Assembly: GCA_029256485.1 (NCBI GenBank)
Contig: JAQSXU010000136.1
Coordinates: forward strand, 1-8,804
Direction of reading: 5' to 3'
Length of the DNA: 8,804 bases
DNA from: Clostridiaceae bacterium
GTDB lineage: Bacteria; Bacillota_A; Clostridia; Clostridiales; Clostridiaceae
Positions 1-7,705 of this stretch are shown here, piece after piece. Each line of letters begins with the position of its first letter. The first letter of the stretch is position 1. A program made the translations under genes and the position numbers. The notes under the pieces were generated by a model that did no database searches, was not told the DNA's origin, and saw only the letters and a program-made list of their open reading frames with translations.

Positions 1-12
1 TGGCATAAAAAT

Positions 13-41
13 ATTCTAGCACAAATATAGTATTACTTCAA
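13..41 (-). promoter_or_regulatory. Sigma-A-type promoter for the gene downstream of mfd
   Basis: The minus strand carries TTGAAG (-35, 36-41, 4 of 6 consensus) and TAGAAT (-10, 13-18, 5 of 6) with an ideal 17-bp spacer. It lies just after the mfd stop codon and points out of the window. In Firmicutes a PrsA-type foldase or spoVT often follows mfd, but the target here is not visible. Confidence 0.6.
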
Positions 42-56
42 AGATTACTTTAAAGT

Positions 57-3000
57 TTAACTAAAATTTGATATTTTATTCATAAACTCAAATAATTCTC
101 TTAAATCTTTAAGTTTCTCCTCCTTTTTAACATCCCTGATTATATATCCAAAGGCTGGTTGTTCTCCTAATTTAAATCCTATCCTTTTTGAATAATTTTT
201 AATGATAGCACTTGATAAACTTTGGCTTAATCTATCCTTTCCCTCAAAAGTAATAATTATTTCTTCTTTCCTTTCCTTTATTTCTAAAATCCCCAGTTTT
301 TTGCCTATACTTCTTATATATGAAATGTCCATAAGATTTTGTACAGACTGAGGAATATTAGAAAATCTATCCTCAAGTTCCTCTTGTATATCCATCATAT
401 CATCATAGGATTCTATTGCTGCGATTTTTTTGTATATTTCTATTTTTTGAACTTCATCATTAATATATTCACCTGGGATATATGCATCTACTTTTAATTC
501 CGCAGTAGTTTCCACTGGCTCTTTACTTATTTCACCCTTTATTAATTTTATTGTATCCTCAAGCATTCTACAATATAAATCATATCCTATAGCAGCCATA
601 TGGCCGTGTTGGGCTGACCCCATCATATTTCCAGCCCCTCTTATTTCTAGATCCTTTAAAGCTATTTTAAACCCTGATCCCAATTCAGTGAAATCCTTTA
701 TGGCTTTTAATCTCTTTTCCGCTACCTCCGTTAATACCTTATCCTTTCTGTAAGTTAAATAACAATAGGCAATTCTATTCGTCCTGCCAACACGCCCTCT
801 AAGTTGATAGAGCTGAGATAGCCCCATCTTATCAGAATCAAATATTATCATAGTATTAACATTTTGAATATCCATACCGGTTTCAATAATTGTAGTTGAT
901 ATTAGGATATCATACTCATTTCTCATAAAATCAACTATGACGTTTTCTAGTTCTCTTTCACTCATTTGCCCGTGGGCTACTGCCACCTTAGCCTCGGGTA
1001 CAAGTTTTGAAATATAGGCTGAAATTTCTTGAATTGTCTCTACCCTATTATATACAAAGTATACCTGTCCTCCACGCCCTAATTCTCTTAATATAGCATC
1101 TCTAATCAGCTGATCATTATACTCCACCACATAGGTCTGAACAGGATATCTTTCCTCAGGAGGTGTTTCAATAACACTAATGTCTCTAACCCCAACTAAG
1201 GACATATGCAGTGTCCTTGGAATAGGTGTGGCACTTAAGGTTAATACATCAACATTTTTCTTGAAGCTTTTGATTTTCTCTTTGTGTGCAACTCCAAATC
1301 TTTGCTCTTCATCTATTATTAAAAGTCCTAAATCCTTAAATTGTATATCCTTTTGGACAATTCTATGAGTTCCTATTAAAATATCCACATTTCCCTCTTT
1401 AACTGCTCTCAGTGTAGCCTTTTGCTGTGCTGATGTTCTAAATCTGCTCACCATTTCAATTTTAATAGGGAAATCAGAAAACCTCTGCATAAAATTATTA
1501 TAGTGCTGTTGTGCAAGTATTGTAGTAGGCACAAGAAAAGCAACTTGTTTACCATCCATAACAGCCTTAAAAGCTGCTCTAATAGCCACCTCTGTCTTTC
1601 CGTATCCCACATCTCCGCACAAAAGTCTGTCCATGGATTTTTCTGATTCCATATCTTTTTTTATCTCATTAATTGAAGTTAATTGATCTGGAGTTTCGTC
1701 AAATGGGAACTCTTCTTCAAATTGTTTTTGCCAGACAGTATCCCTTGAGTATTTAAACCCATTTAGAGTAGAACGTATAGCATATAATTTTACTAAATCC
1801 TCTGCAATTTCTTCAATAGACTTCTTTACTTTTCTTTTTGCTTTTGCCCATTCAGATCCACCAAGCTTATTAACCTTGGGATTTTTTCCTTCATTTCCTA
1901 TGTACTTTTGAACCAAGTCCAACTGCTCCACAGGTACATAAAGTTTATCTTCATGATCATAGCTAAGTTCTAGATAATCTTTTTTGATGCCATCTAACTC
2001 CAGCTGCTTTATTCCCTTATAAACTCCTATTCCGTGATTAACATGTACTATGTAATCCCCAGGTTTAAGTTCCGTAAAGCTTTTAATTTTGCTTATACCT
2101 TTTTTATTTAACCTGGAAGAAGTTTTTCTTTTAGCCTCACCAAAAACCTCTTTATCTGAAATAATACACATTTTATAACTTGGAAACTCAAAACCGCTTA
2201 GAAGGCTTCCGAATGTTATTACCACTTCTCCTGGTTCTATTTTTTTTACCACATCCTTGTAAACACTTTCAATGCCCCTGTCCCTCAAAGTATTTACAAG
2301 CCTCTCTCCTCTAGGTCTTGTACCAGAAAGTATTAATGTTTTATAACCTTTGTTTTTTCTATCTTTAATATCATCTATTAGCAAATCCAATTGTCCATGA
2401 TAGTTATGTAATGTTATTTGAGAAAAGTTTACAATAGATTTAGGTGCCAGCATATTAGCAGCCTTAGGAATAAAATCAGTGGTAATAATATTGCTATTTT
2501 CGATTTTTTCAATAATAGATTGCTTATTGATCAAAAGGTTGCTCTGTGATGATAATATATCCCCTCGTTGTAAGAAGCTTTTATAATTTTCTTCAAATTC
2601 ATAGTATATACTGTCAAGTTTTCCTTTACATCTTTGAACGTCATCAACGATAATCATGCTATCCATTAAATAGTCAAAAAAAGTACAGCTCTTTTTATAA
2701 AAATAGGGCAAATAACTATCAATATTTTCAAAAGTGCCCGTTTCTAAAAGGGTTTCCAAATTTTTATTTATTATTTCATTTAGCTTTTTTAGAGCTTCTT
2801 TATCTTTCTTCTTTTTAAAAACCTGCTCCATTTGATTATAATCTTTTTTTATGGAATCATATCCATACCTTAAATCCTCTTCTGTTAGTATTATTTCCTT
2901 TGCAGGAAAAATTTCCACATGGTTAACCTTTTCAATACTTCTCTGAGACTCTACGTTAAAACTTCTAATAGAATCAACTTCATCATCAAACAATTCTATT

Positions 3001-3578
3001 CTAAATGGTTCCATGGAAGTAGGAGGGTAAATATCCAATATACCCCCTCTTAATGAAAACTGTCCCTTAGCTTCAACTAGCTCAACTTTTTCATATCCAC
3101 ATTGTATTAGACTATTGCTGAGTTCATATAAATTGATTGTATCTCCTACTTTAAATTCAAAGGAATAGTTACTATAATACTCATTTGGAATATACTGTGA
3201 TGCCAAACATTCAATTGAGGATATAATAACTTTCTTTCCAGGTGTTAAAATTTCTTTTAATACCTTTAACCTTTCCCATCTTAAGTCACCTGATATAGCA
3301 TCAATATTATAAAATACTACCTCTTTAGTGGGAAAATAATAACATTCTGGTATGTATAATGATAAATCTTCATATAAATTTTTTGCTTCCATGTCACTGT
3401 GTGTCAAAACCAAGAAAGGCTTGTCTATTTCGTCATACAAACCATTTATTAAATAGCTTCTTGCTGAATCTGAAACGCCAAAAATACTTAAAGGATATTT
3501 ATTCTTATCAATATCCGTTAAAACTGCCTTAAATTCCTTACTTTCCTTAAGCGGTTGTGTAATTCCAACCAATCTCAT
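57..3578 (-). CDS. mfd: Transcription-repair coupling factor Mfd (TRCF)
   Basis: This 1173-residue protein is full length for Mfd, the ATP-driven translocase that removes RNA polymerase stalled at DNA lesions and recruits the UvrA-containing excision repair machinery. Visible parts in order: an N-terminal UvrB-like region (about 1-350), including the run FSLRGGILDIYPP (174-186); a CarD-like RNA polymerase interaction domain starting at LKPGDYIVHVNHGIGVYKG (504-522); and a superfamily 2 translocase with Walker A GDVGYGKT (655-662), DEEQ box (756-759), SATPIPRT (782-789) and motif VI QLRGRVGR (925-932). The TRG translocation motif follows (about 967-987, with LEIRGAG at 977-983), then the C-terminal autoinhibitory domain. 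The ATG is preceded by AGGGGG (3588-3593) with 9 nt spacing. It lies 18 nt after the pth stop, so the two genes are almost certainly co-transcribed. No frameshift or missing motif is seen. Confidence 0.98.
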   Translation of the reverse strand: MRLVGITQPLKESKEFKAVLTDIDKNKYPLSIFGVSDSARSYLINGLYDEIDKPFLVLTHSDMEAKNLYEDLSLYIPECYYFPTKEVVFYNIDAISGDLRWERLKVLKEILTPGKKVIISSIECLASQYIPNEYYSNYSFEFKVGDTINLYELSNSLIQCGYEKVELVEAKGQFSLRGGILDIYPPTSMEPFRIELFDDEVDSIRSFNVESQRSIEKVNHVEIFPAKEIILTEEDLRYGYDSIKKDYNQMEQVFKKKKDKEALKKLNEIINKNLETLLETGTFENIDSYLPYFYKKSCTFFDYLMDSMIIVDDVQRCKGKLDSIYYEFEENYKSFLQRGDILSSQSNLLINKQSIIEKIENSNIITTDFIPKAANMLAPKSIVNFSQITLHNYHGQLDLLIDDIKDRKNKGYKTLILSGTRPRGERLVNTLRDRGIESVYKDVVKKIEPGEVVITFGSLLSGFEFPSYKMCIISDKEVFGEAKRKTSSRLNKKGISKIKSFTELKPGDYIVHVNHGIGVYKGIKQLELDGIKKDYLELSYDHEDKLYVPVEQLDLVQKYIGNEGKNPKVNKLGGSEWAKAKRKVKKSIEEIAEDLVKLYAIRSTLNGFKYSRDTVWQKQFEEEFPFDETPDQLTSINEIKKDMESEKSMDRLLCGDVGYGKTEVAIRAAFKAVMDGKQVAFLVPTTILAQQHYNNFMQRFSDFPIKIEMVSRFRTSAQQKATLRAVKEGNVDILIGTHRIVQKDIQFKDLGLLIIDEEQRFGVAHKEKIKSFKKNVDVLTLSATPIPRTLHMSLVGVRDISVIETPPEERYPVQTYVVEYNDQLIRDAILRELGRGGQVYFVYNRVETIQEISAYISKLVPEAKVAVAHGQMSERELENVIVDFMRNEYDILISTTIIETGMDIQNVNTMIIFDSDKMGLSQLYQLRGRVGRTNRIAYCYLTYRKDKVLTEVAEKRLKAIKDFTELGSGFKIALKDLEIRGAGNMMGSAQHGHMAAIGYDLYCRMLEDTIKLIKGEISKEPVETTAELKVDAYIPGEYINDEVQKIEIYKKIAAIESYDDMMDIQEELEDRFSNIPQSVQNLMDISYIRSIGKKLGILEIKERKEEIIITFEGKDRLSQSLSSAIIKNYSKRIGFKLGEQPAFGYIIRDVKKEEKLKDLRELFEFMNKISNFS

Positions 3579-3596
3579 TAAATTTCGCCCCCTAAA

Positions 3597-4163
3597 CTAC
3601 TCCGCTCTATATCCATTATATTTATTCATTGCTTCTTCTAAACTTACTTCCATTATTTCCTTAACTACCAATAAAGCCGTTTCTAAAGCCTCATCTAAAA
3701 TCTTTCTTTCTTCTTCAGAAAACTTTCCAAGTACATATGACACTAGATTTTCCTTTGGCTGTCCAACTCCAATTTTTATTCTAGGGAACGAATCCGTGCC
3801 AAGATTTAATATTATATTCTTTATTCCATTATGGCCCCCTGCACTACCTTTACTCCTTATTCTCAGCCTTCCTATGGGTATACTTATATCATCATATACA
3901 ATTATTATTTTATCAGTATCAATTTTATAAAAATTTACTGCTTCCCTGACACTTTCACCACTTAAATTCATATATGTTGATGGCTTCAGCAATAAAACCT
4001 TTTCCTTGCCTATATATCCCTCACCATATATTCCTTTGAATTTTTCCCTATTTAATACAATATTATACTTTTTACTTAATAAATCAATTGTATCAAACCC
4101 TACATTATGCCTGGTTTTTTCATATTCTCGTCCTATATTCCCTAACCCAACTATTAAATACAT
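3597..4163 (-). CDS. pth: Peptidyl-tRNA hydrolase (Pth, SpoVC family)
   Basis: Pth cleaves the ester bond of peptidyl-tRNAs that drop off ribosomes, freeing tRNA in the cytoplasm. The ATG at 4163 gives 188 residues starting MYLIVGLGN, the usual N-terminus and length for the family. The open frame continues 3 codons upstream to a TTG (4172), but that TTG directly abuts the AGGAG ribosome binding site and cannot use it. Key residues by alignment to the E. coli enzyme: Asn9, catalytic His19 in the TRHN motif (17-20), Asn66 in STYMNLSG (62-69), Asp91 in YDD (90-92), and Asn112 in GGHNG (109-113). One oddity is GLGNIG at 6-11, where the family usually has GLGNPG. The gene has its own upstream promoter region and is followed after 18 nt by mfd. 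The B. subtilis orthologue is called spoVC because of a sporulation phenotype. Confidence 0.97.
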   Translation of the reverse strand: MYLIVGLGNIGREYEKTRHNVGFDTIDLLSKKYNIVLNREKFKGIYGEGYIGKEKVLLLKPSTYMNLSGESVREAVNFYKIDTDKIIIVYDDISIPIGRLRIRSKGSAGGHNGIKNIILNLGTDSFPRIKIGVGQPKENLVSYVLGKFSEEERKILDEALETALLVVKEIMEVSLEEAMNKYNGYRAE

Positions 4164-4172
4164 TCTTTCCAA

Positions 4173-4177
4173 CTCCT
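4173..4177 (-). promoter_or_regulatory. Ribosome binding site that sets the pth start
   Basis: Read on the minus strand, AGGAG is followed by TTGGAAAGA and then ATG. The 9-nt spacing fits initiation at the ATG (4163). The spacing to the in-frame TTG (4172) is zero, which rules that codon out as the main start. Confidence 0.85.
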
Positions 4178-4199
4178 AAACAATAAATTCCACTTTTTG

Positions 4200-4228
4200 A
4201 TTATACACTTTTTTTTATATAATATACT
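4200..4228 (-). promoter_or_regulatory. Probable promoter of pth-mfd
   Basis: The minus strand has a perfect TATAAT (-10) at 4200-4205, 36 nt before the pth start codon. The hexamer 17 bp upstream (AGTATA, 4223-4228) is a poor -35 match, but the spacer is rich in A and T with a run of eight A on the minus strand. Position supports it: it lies between the htrA terminator and the pth ribosome binding site, so pth-mfd needs a promoter here. The -10 is seen directly; activity is inferred. Confidence 0.55.
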
Positions 4229-4230
4229 AT

Positions 4231-4275
4231 AAAAATTTAAATAAATAAGAGACCTTAGAAGGTCTCTTATTTATT
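4231..4275 (-). terminator. Intrinsic terminator of the regulator-kinase-htrA unit
   Basis: Arms at 4240-4254 and 4261-4275 form a perfect 15-bp stem with a 6-nt loop. The GC-rich part (GAGACC/GGTCTC) is next to the loop. On the minus strand the stem is followed by TAAATTTTTATAG, which includes a run of five T. The htrA stop codon TAA (4267-4269) lies inside the first-transcribed arm, so the last codons of htrA are part of the hairpin. The T run starts 4 nt after the stem, and the stem base is all A-T, so the effective hairpin may be the inner part. Confidence 0.85.
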
Positions 4276-5445
4276 AGTGTCCTTTAGCTCTGATAAGATT
4301 ATTTTATATTGTACTGTCTTACCATTTCTCCATACTTTGCAAGATATTGTATCTCCAATTTTATGGGAATCAATTATATCAGCTAAATCTTCAAACTTTG
4401 ATACTTTCTTTCCATCTAACTCTACTATTATGTCTGTTGGCTTTATACCGGCTTTATATGCTCCGCTGTCTTTAACTACTTCTTTAACATATACTCCTTG
4501 AACTTTATTTGCTTCAGATATTATGCTTTGACCATAGATACCTATAAATGGTCTGCTTACAACTTTGCCATAATTCATTAATGACTTTACAATATCTTTT
4601 GCTTCATTTATAGAAATTGCAAATCCCATTCCCTCTGCCCCTTGTTCTGTGCCTAATTTCAAGCTGTTAATCCCTATGACCTCTCCAGCCTCATTACATA
4701 AGGCTCCACCGCTATTACCAGGATTAATAGCCGCATCAGTTTGGAGAACCTTATAAACGGCTCCCTGATAATTGATTTTCCTATTCAGTGCACTAACAAT
4801 TCCTGCAGTGACACTTCCTGCAAATTCTTCTCCTAAGGGATTCCCTATTGCTATTGCCAAATCACCAACTTTTACTTTGGATGAATCTCCAAATTTAGCT
4901 ACTGGAAGGTTTTGAGCTTCAACTTTTATAACAGCTAAATCTGATCTTGTATCAGCTCCAACTAATTTTGCATCTAAAGTTTTTCCGCTAGATAGTCTAA
5001 CAACTATTTTGTCAGATCCCTCTACTACATGATTATTTGTGACAATATAACCATTTGGGTCAAAAATTATTCCAGAGCCACTGCTTTCACTTTGTAATCC
5101 AAAAAATCCATCAACTTTATTGCTTATACCTACAACCGCAGGTCCCACAGTTTCTGCTACCTTATTGATTGCATTTTTTGGTATATCTGCAGTTTTAGTA
5201 TCCCCTTGTTGAAAAATAGATTGATTGTTAGGAGTTAATACTCTTGTTGAATATTTCTTATCAACAATATATGCGCCTACTGCTCCTCCTATTGTGGCTG
5301 ATACAACAATTATACATACTGATTTAAAAACGCCTTTAATCTGTCCATGTTTTTTTGTATTTCGAAATTTAATTTTACCTTCTTCATTTACTACGCTTTC
5401 CCATTGAACATCTTTAACTTCATTTAAGTCATTATCCCCCAACAT
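4267..5445 (-). CDS. htrA: Membrane-anchored HtrA/DegP-family serine protease with PDZ domain
   Basis: This 392-residue protein is a trypsin-like quality-control protease that degrades misfolded proteins outside the membrane. The layout is a charged cytoplasmic tail (1-39), one transmembrane segment (about 40-61), a low-complexity linker (about 62-90), the protease domain (about 91-290) and one PDZ domain (about 298-385). The catalytic triad is intact: His139 in TNNHVV, Asp169 in RSDLAV, and Ser245 in GNSGGAL. This architecture matches Gram-positive HtrA proteins, which are tethered with the protease facing outward. The ATG has a strong GGGAGG (5452-5457) at 6 nt spacing. It starts 40 nt after the kinase gene with no terminator between, so it is probably co-transcribed with, and controlled by, the adjacent two-component system. 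In B. subtilis the CssRS system controls htrA and htrB. Orthology of this regulator pair to CssRS is not shown here. Confidence 0.95.
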   Translation of the reverse strand: MLGDNDLNEVKDVQWESVVNEEGKIKFRNTKKHGQIKGVFKSVCIIVVSATIGGAVGAYIVDKKYSTRVLTPNNQSIFQQGDTKTADIPKNAINKVAETVGPAVVGISNKVDGFFGLQSESSGSGIIFDPNGYIVTNNHVVEGSDKIVVRLSSGKTLDAKLVGADTRSDLAVIKVEAQNLPVAKFGDSSKVKVGDLAIAIGNPLGEEFAGSVTAGIVSALNRKINYQGAVYKVLQTDAAINPGNSGGALCNEAGEVIGINSLKLGTEQGAEGMGFAISINEAKDIVKSLMNYGKVVSRPFIGIYGQSIISEANKVQGVYVKEVVKDSGAYKAGIKPTDIIVELDGKKVSKFEDLADIIDSHKIGDTISCKVWRNGKTVQYKIILSELKDTNK

Positions 5446-5485
5446 AATACACCTCCCAGCTTTTCAATATAATCAAATTAGAATT

Positions 5486-6904
5486 TTATCTAGCCACATT
5501 TTTTAAAGTAAATGAAAACTCTACTCCCTCAGATGGTTTGTTGGCAACCCAAATATCCTCACCGTGTTGTGTCAATATACTTCTAACTATTGGCAATCCT
5601 AGTCCTGTACTGATTTTATTAGATCTAGATTTATCACCCTTGTAAAATCTATCCCAAATATGCTTTATATCCTCTTCCGGAATATTTTCCCCACTATTGT
5701 AAATAGTAATCTGAGCTTTATTGCCTTTTGTTCTGGTAGTAATATTAACTGTCCCACCTTCTTTAACATATTTAATTGCATTATCCAATAGATTGGTAAC
5801 AACTTGTGTTATTCTGTCCTTATCACCATAAACATACAAATTATCATTTTGCAGACATACATCAACTATTAATTTCTTATTTTTAATTTTTGTTTCAAAT
5901 TTTATAACGCTTAATCTTATTATTTCATTAATATCTATTTCTTCAATTTTTAATTTAAATTGCCCTGCCTCAATTGATGAAAGATCTAACAATTCATTTA
6001 CCAGTCTAGTAAGCCTCTGAGTTTCTTCATAGGCTATTTTTAAATAGTATACTTCCTTTTCCTTAGGTATTATTCCATCGATTATACCGCTGATAAAACC
6101 TTTAATGGATGTTATAGGTGATCTTATCTCATGAGACACATTAGAAATAAAATCCCTTCTGTTCTTTTCTACTTTCTCTAATGAGTCTGCCATAGAGTTA
6201 AAAGACTCAGCTAATTCTCCTATTTCATCATTAGAATTAATTGTTACCCGTTTATCAACCTCTCCCTTTGAAATTTTATCAGCTACATAATTAATCTCTG
6301 CTAATGGTTTTATTATAATTTTCTGGGAAAGGAAATAAATAATAAAATTAGAAGTTATTATAGCTAAAACAGCAGAAATCCATATAATCAAATAAACTTT
6401 TTTCAAAGGTCCTTTAATTTCATCAATTGATGTATGCATTATTATAGCACCTTTAAATGTTCCTGCATCAGAAAATATAGGTATTTCCAAAGAGTGTACA
6501 GGAGTTTTGAAAGCACCTCCATACAATCCTCTTTTTTCAACAATGTGGTTTAACCTAAGTTCCTCTAAATCACTTGTAAGTATTTGATTTACAGAAACTT
6601 TGTTTTCACTGCTATTGGAAACTGCATAAACATAGCCATAGTTATCTGCAAGCCAAATATTTGTTGATAGATAATTTCCTATATATGATAATGTATCATT
6701 TATCTTTTCTGCAGACATATTATGGTCTATGTATTGCTCAGCAGAGTTTCCTATTAACTGAGATTCAGCCAGCAGCTGAGATTTCCTCTGGTTGTAATAA
6801 TAGCTGTCAAACCATATAGATAAAAATGCGGCAGTAGCAATAAAACTAACAGCAATTATGGCAGTAAATGTTGTAACCATTTTTGAAAACACAGTTTTTT
6901 TCAT
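5486..6904 (-). CDS. Membrane sensor histidine kinase (HAMP, HisKA, HATPase_c)
   Basis: This 472-residue kinase has a transmembrane helix at about 10-32, an extracellular sensor region (about 33-168), a second helix (about 170-192), HAMP (about 193-246), a dimerisation domain with phospho-acceptor His258 in SHEIRSP (257-263), and a C-terminal ATPase domain. The N box is NLLDNAIK (371-378), the F-box region is IWDRFYKGDKSR (416-427), and the G2 box is GLGLPIV (434-440). The G1 position reads NSGENIP (403-409), with Asn where the classic DxGxG motif has Asp; similar NSG/NTG forms occur in related Gram-positive kinases. The sensor region resembles a PDC/Cache-like fold by pattern (a LADNYGYVYAVS stretch, then G-A-I-I before helix 2), but this is not proven. 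The start ATG follows GAGGTG (6913-6918) at 8 nt. It lies 2 nt after the regulator's stop codon, indicating translational coupling. The ligand or stress is unknown. Confidence 0.95.
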   Translation of the reverse strand: MKKTVFSKMVTTFTAIIAVSFIATAAFLSIWFDSYYYNQRKSQLLAESQLIGNSAEQYIDHNMSAEKINDTLSYIGNYLSTNIWLADNYGYVYAVSNSSENKVSVNQILTSDLEELRLNHIVEKRGLYGGAFKTPVHSLEIPIFSDAGTFKGAIIMHTSIDEIKGPLKKVYLIIWISAVLAIITSNFIIYFLSQKIIIKPLAEINYVADKISKGEVDKRVTINSNDEIGELAESFNSMADSLEKVEKNRRDFISNVSHEIRSPITSIKGFISGIIDGIIPKEKEVYYLKIAYEETQRLTRLVNELLDLSSIEAGQFKLKIEEIDINEIIRLSVIKFETKIKNKKLIVDVCLQNDNLYVYGDKDRITQVVTNLLDNAIKYVKEGGTVNITTRTKGNKAQITIYNSGENIPEEDIKHIWDRFYKGDKSRSNKISTGLGLPIVRSILTQHGEDIWVANKPSEGVEFSFTLKNVAR

Positions 6905-6906
6905 TG

Positions 6907-7593
6907 CTATTTCACCTCAAATTTATACCCAACACCCCACACTGTTTCTATCTGCCAGTTTGCACCACTTTCTAATTTTTCTCTTAATCTTTTTACATGA
7001 ACATCTACTGTTCTGGAGTCTCCTGGGTAATCATATCCCCATACTTCACAAAGCAGCTGTTCTCTTGTGAACACCCTGTTTTTATTATTTGCAAGATAGT
7101 ACAATAGTTCAAACTCTTTTGGCGGCATTTTGATTTCTGCACCATTATATATTACTGAATATGAATTAATATCAATAGTTAAGTCTTGAAATTTAATAAT
7201 TTCTTTATTATCATTATCCGTATTATATCTTCTTAATACCGCCTTGACTCTAGCCAGCAGTTCCTTAGGTTCAAATGGTTTAACCATATAATCGTCCGCC
7301 CCAAGCTCAAGACCAAGCACCTTATCAAATGTTTCTCCTTTGGCAGTAAGCATTATTACAGGTGTAGAATAATCCTTCCTTATCCACTTTAAAACATCAA
7401 CGCCGTCCACGTGTGGCAACATTATATCAAGCAAAACTAAATCCGGTTTATATTCTAAAAACATTTCTTCTGCTATTTTCCCATCATGGCAAACCCTTGT
7501 TGAATACCCTGCGCTTTCCACGTACATTTTTATTACTTCACATATATTTTCATCATCATCAACAATTAGAATTTTACCGATTCTACCATCCAT
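6907..7593 (-). CDS. OmpR/PhoB-family response regulator
   Basis: This 228-residue DNA-binding regulator is the partner of the adjacent kinase. The receiver domain (about 7-121) has the acidic pocket Asp12-Asp14, phospho-acceptor Asp56 in LLDIMLP (54-60), Thr83 in MLTAKG, and Lys105 in VKPF. The winged-helix output domain (about 131-226) contains the recognition helix region DSRTVDVHVKRLREKL (192-207) and the terminal wing VWGVGYKF. The ATG has AGGAGG (7602-7607) at 8 nt spacing. It is the first gene of a unit with the kinase and htrA, and is separated from upstream prs by a terminator. Regulators of this family commonly bind direct repeats spaced one helical turn apart and often regulate their own operon. 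Candidate elements upstream are listed separately. I do not assign a name, since OmpR-family regulators are too numerous to tell apart by eye. Confidence 0.96.
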   Translation of the reverse strand: MDGRIGKILIVDDDENICEVIKMYVESAGYSTRVCHDGKIAEEMFLEYKPDLVLLDIMLPHVDGVDVLKWIRKDYSTPVIMLTAKGETFDKVLGLELGADDYMVKPFEPKELLARVKAVLRRYNTDNDNKEIIKFQDLTIDINSYSVIYNGAEIKMPPKEFELLYYLANNKNRVFTREQLLCEVWGYDYPGDSRTVDVHVKRLREKLESGANWQIETVWGVGYKFEVK

Positions 7594-7705
7594 TTAATTT
7601 TCCTCCTAAAAGTTTATATATTTAATTTACCATATAATCTGTACACAATGTGTTTCGTTTAATAAAAGTTACAAATTATTTACTTACTAATAATATTATT
7701 AACTT
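7594..7705 (-). promoter_or_regulatory. Upstream region of the regulator-kinase-htrA unit
   Basis: This A+T-rich stretch between the prs terminator and the regulator gene must contain the unit's promoter, because the terminator closes off prs. No convincing -35/-10 pair is visible. The best weak pairing on the minus strand is TTGTGT and TTAAAT with 17 bp spacing, too poor to assert. The region holds an 11-bp odd inverted repeat, ACACA-A-TGTGT (7643-7653), and two GTAA-containing half-sites 11 bp apart (starting 7683 and 7672). A weak promoter with nearby operator sites would suit an activator-dependent, autoregulated operon, but that is inference. Confidence 0.4.
7643..7653. repeat. 11-bp odd palindrome ACACAATGTGT
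   Basis: Perfect 5-bp arms flank a central A, about 50 bp upstream of the response regulator start. It stands out because it contains C and G within a nearly pure A/T intergenic region. It may be an operator for a dimeric regulator, but chance cannot be excluded at this length. Confidence 0.35.

Noticed and set aside
35..56. Short A/T-rich hairpin (9-bp arms, 4-nt loop, one G-U pair) just after the mfd stop codon, a possible terminator.
   Set aside because: The stem is A-U rich and no T run follows it on the minus strand. It also overlaps the -35 box of a better-supported promoter.
1180..1368. Plus-strand open frames opposite mfd, htrA, the two-component genes and prs (for example this 62-residue one).
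   Set aside because: All lie antisense to strongly conserved genes, have composition typical of shadow frames, and none has a recognisable domain.
4164..4172. Three-codon N-terminal extension of Pth starting at a TTG.
   Set aside because: The TTG directly abuts the AGGAG ribosome binding site, and family proteins start at the [13 protein letters not shown] sequence.
7688..7701. 14-bp perfect palindrome TAATAATATTATTA upstream of the response regulator.
   Set aside because: It is made only of A and T in a very A/T-rich region, where such palindromes arise easily by chance.
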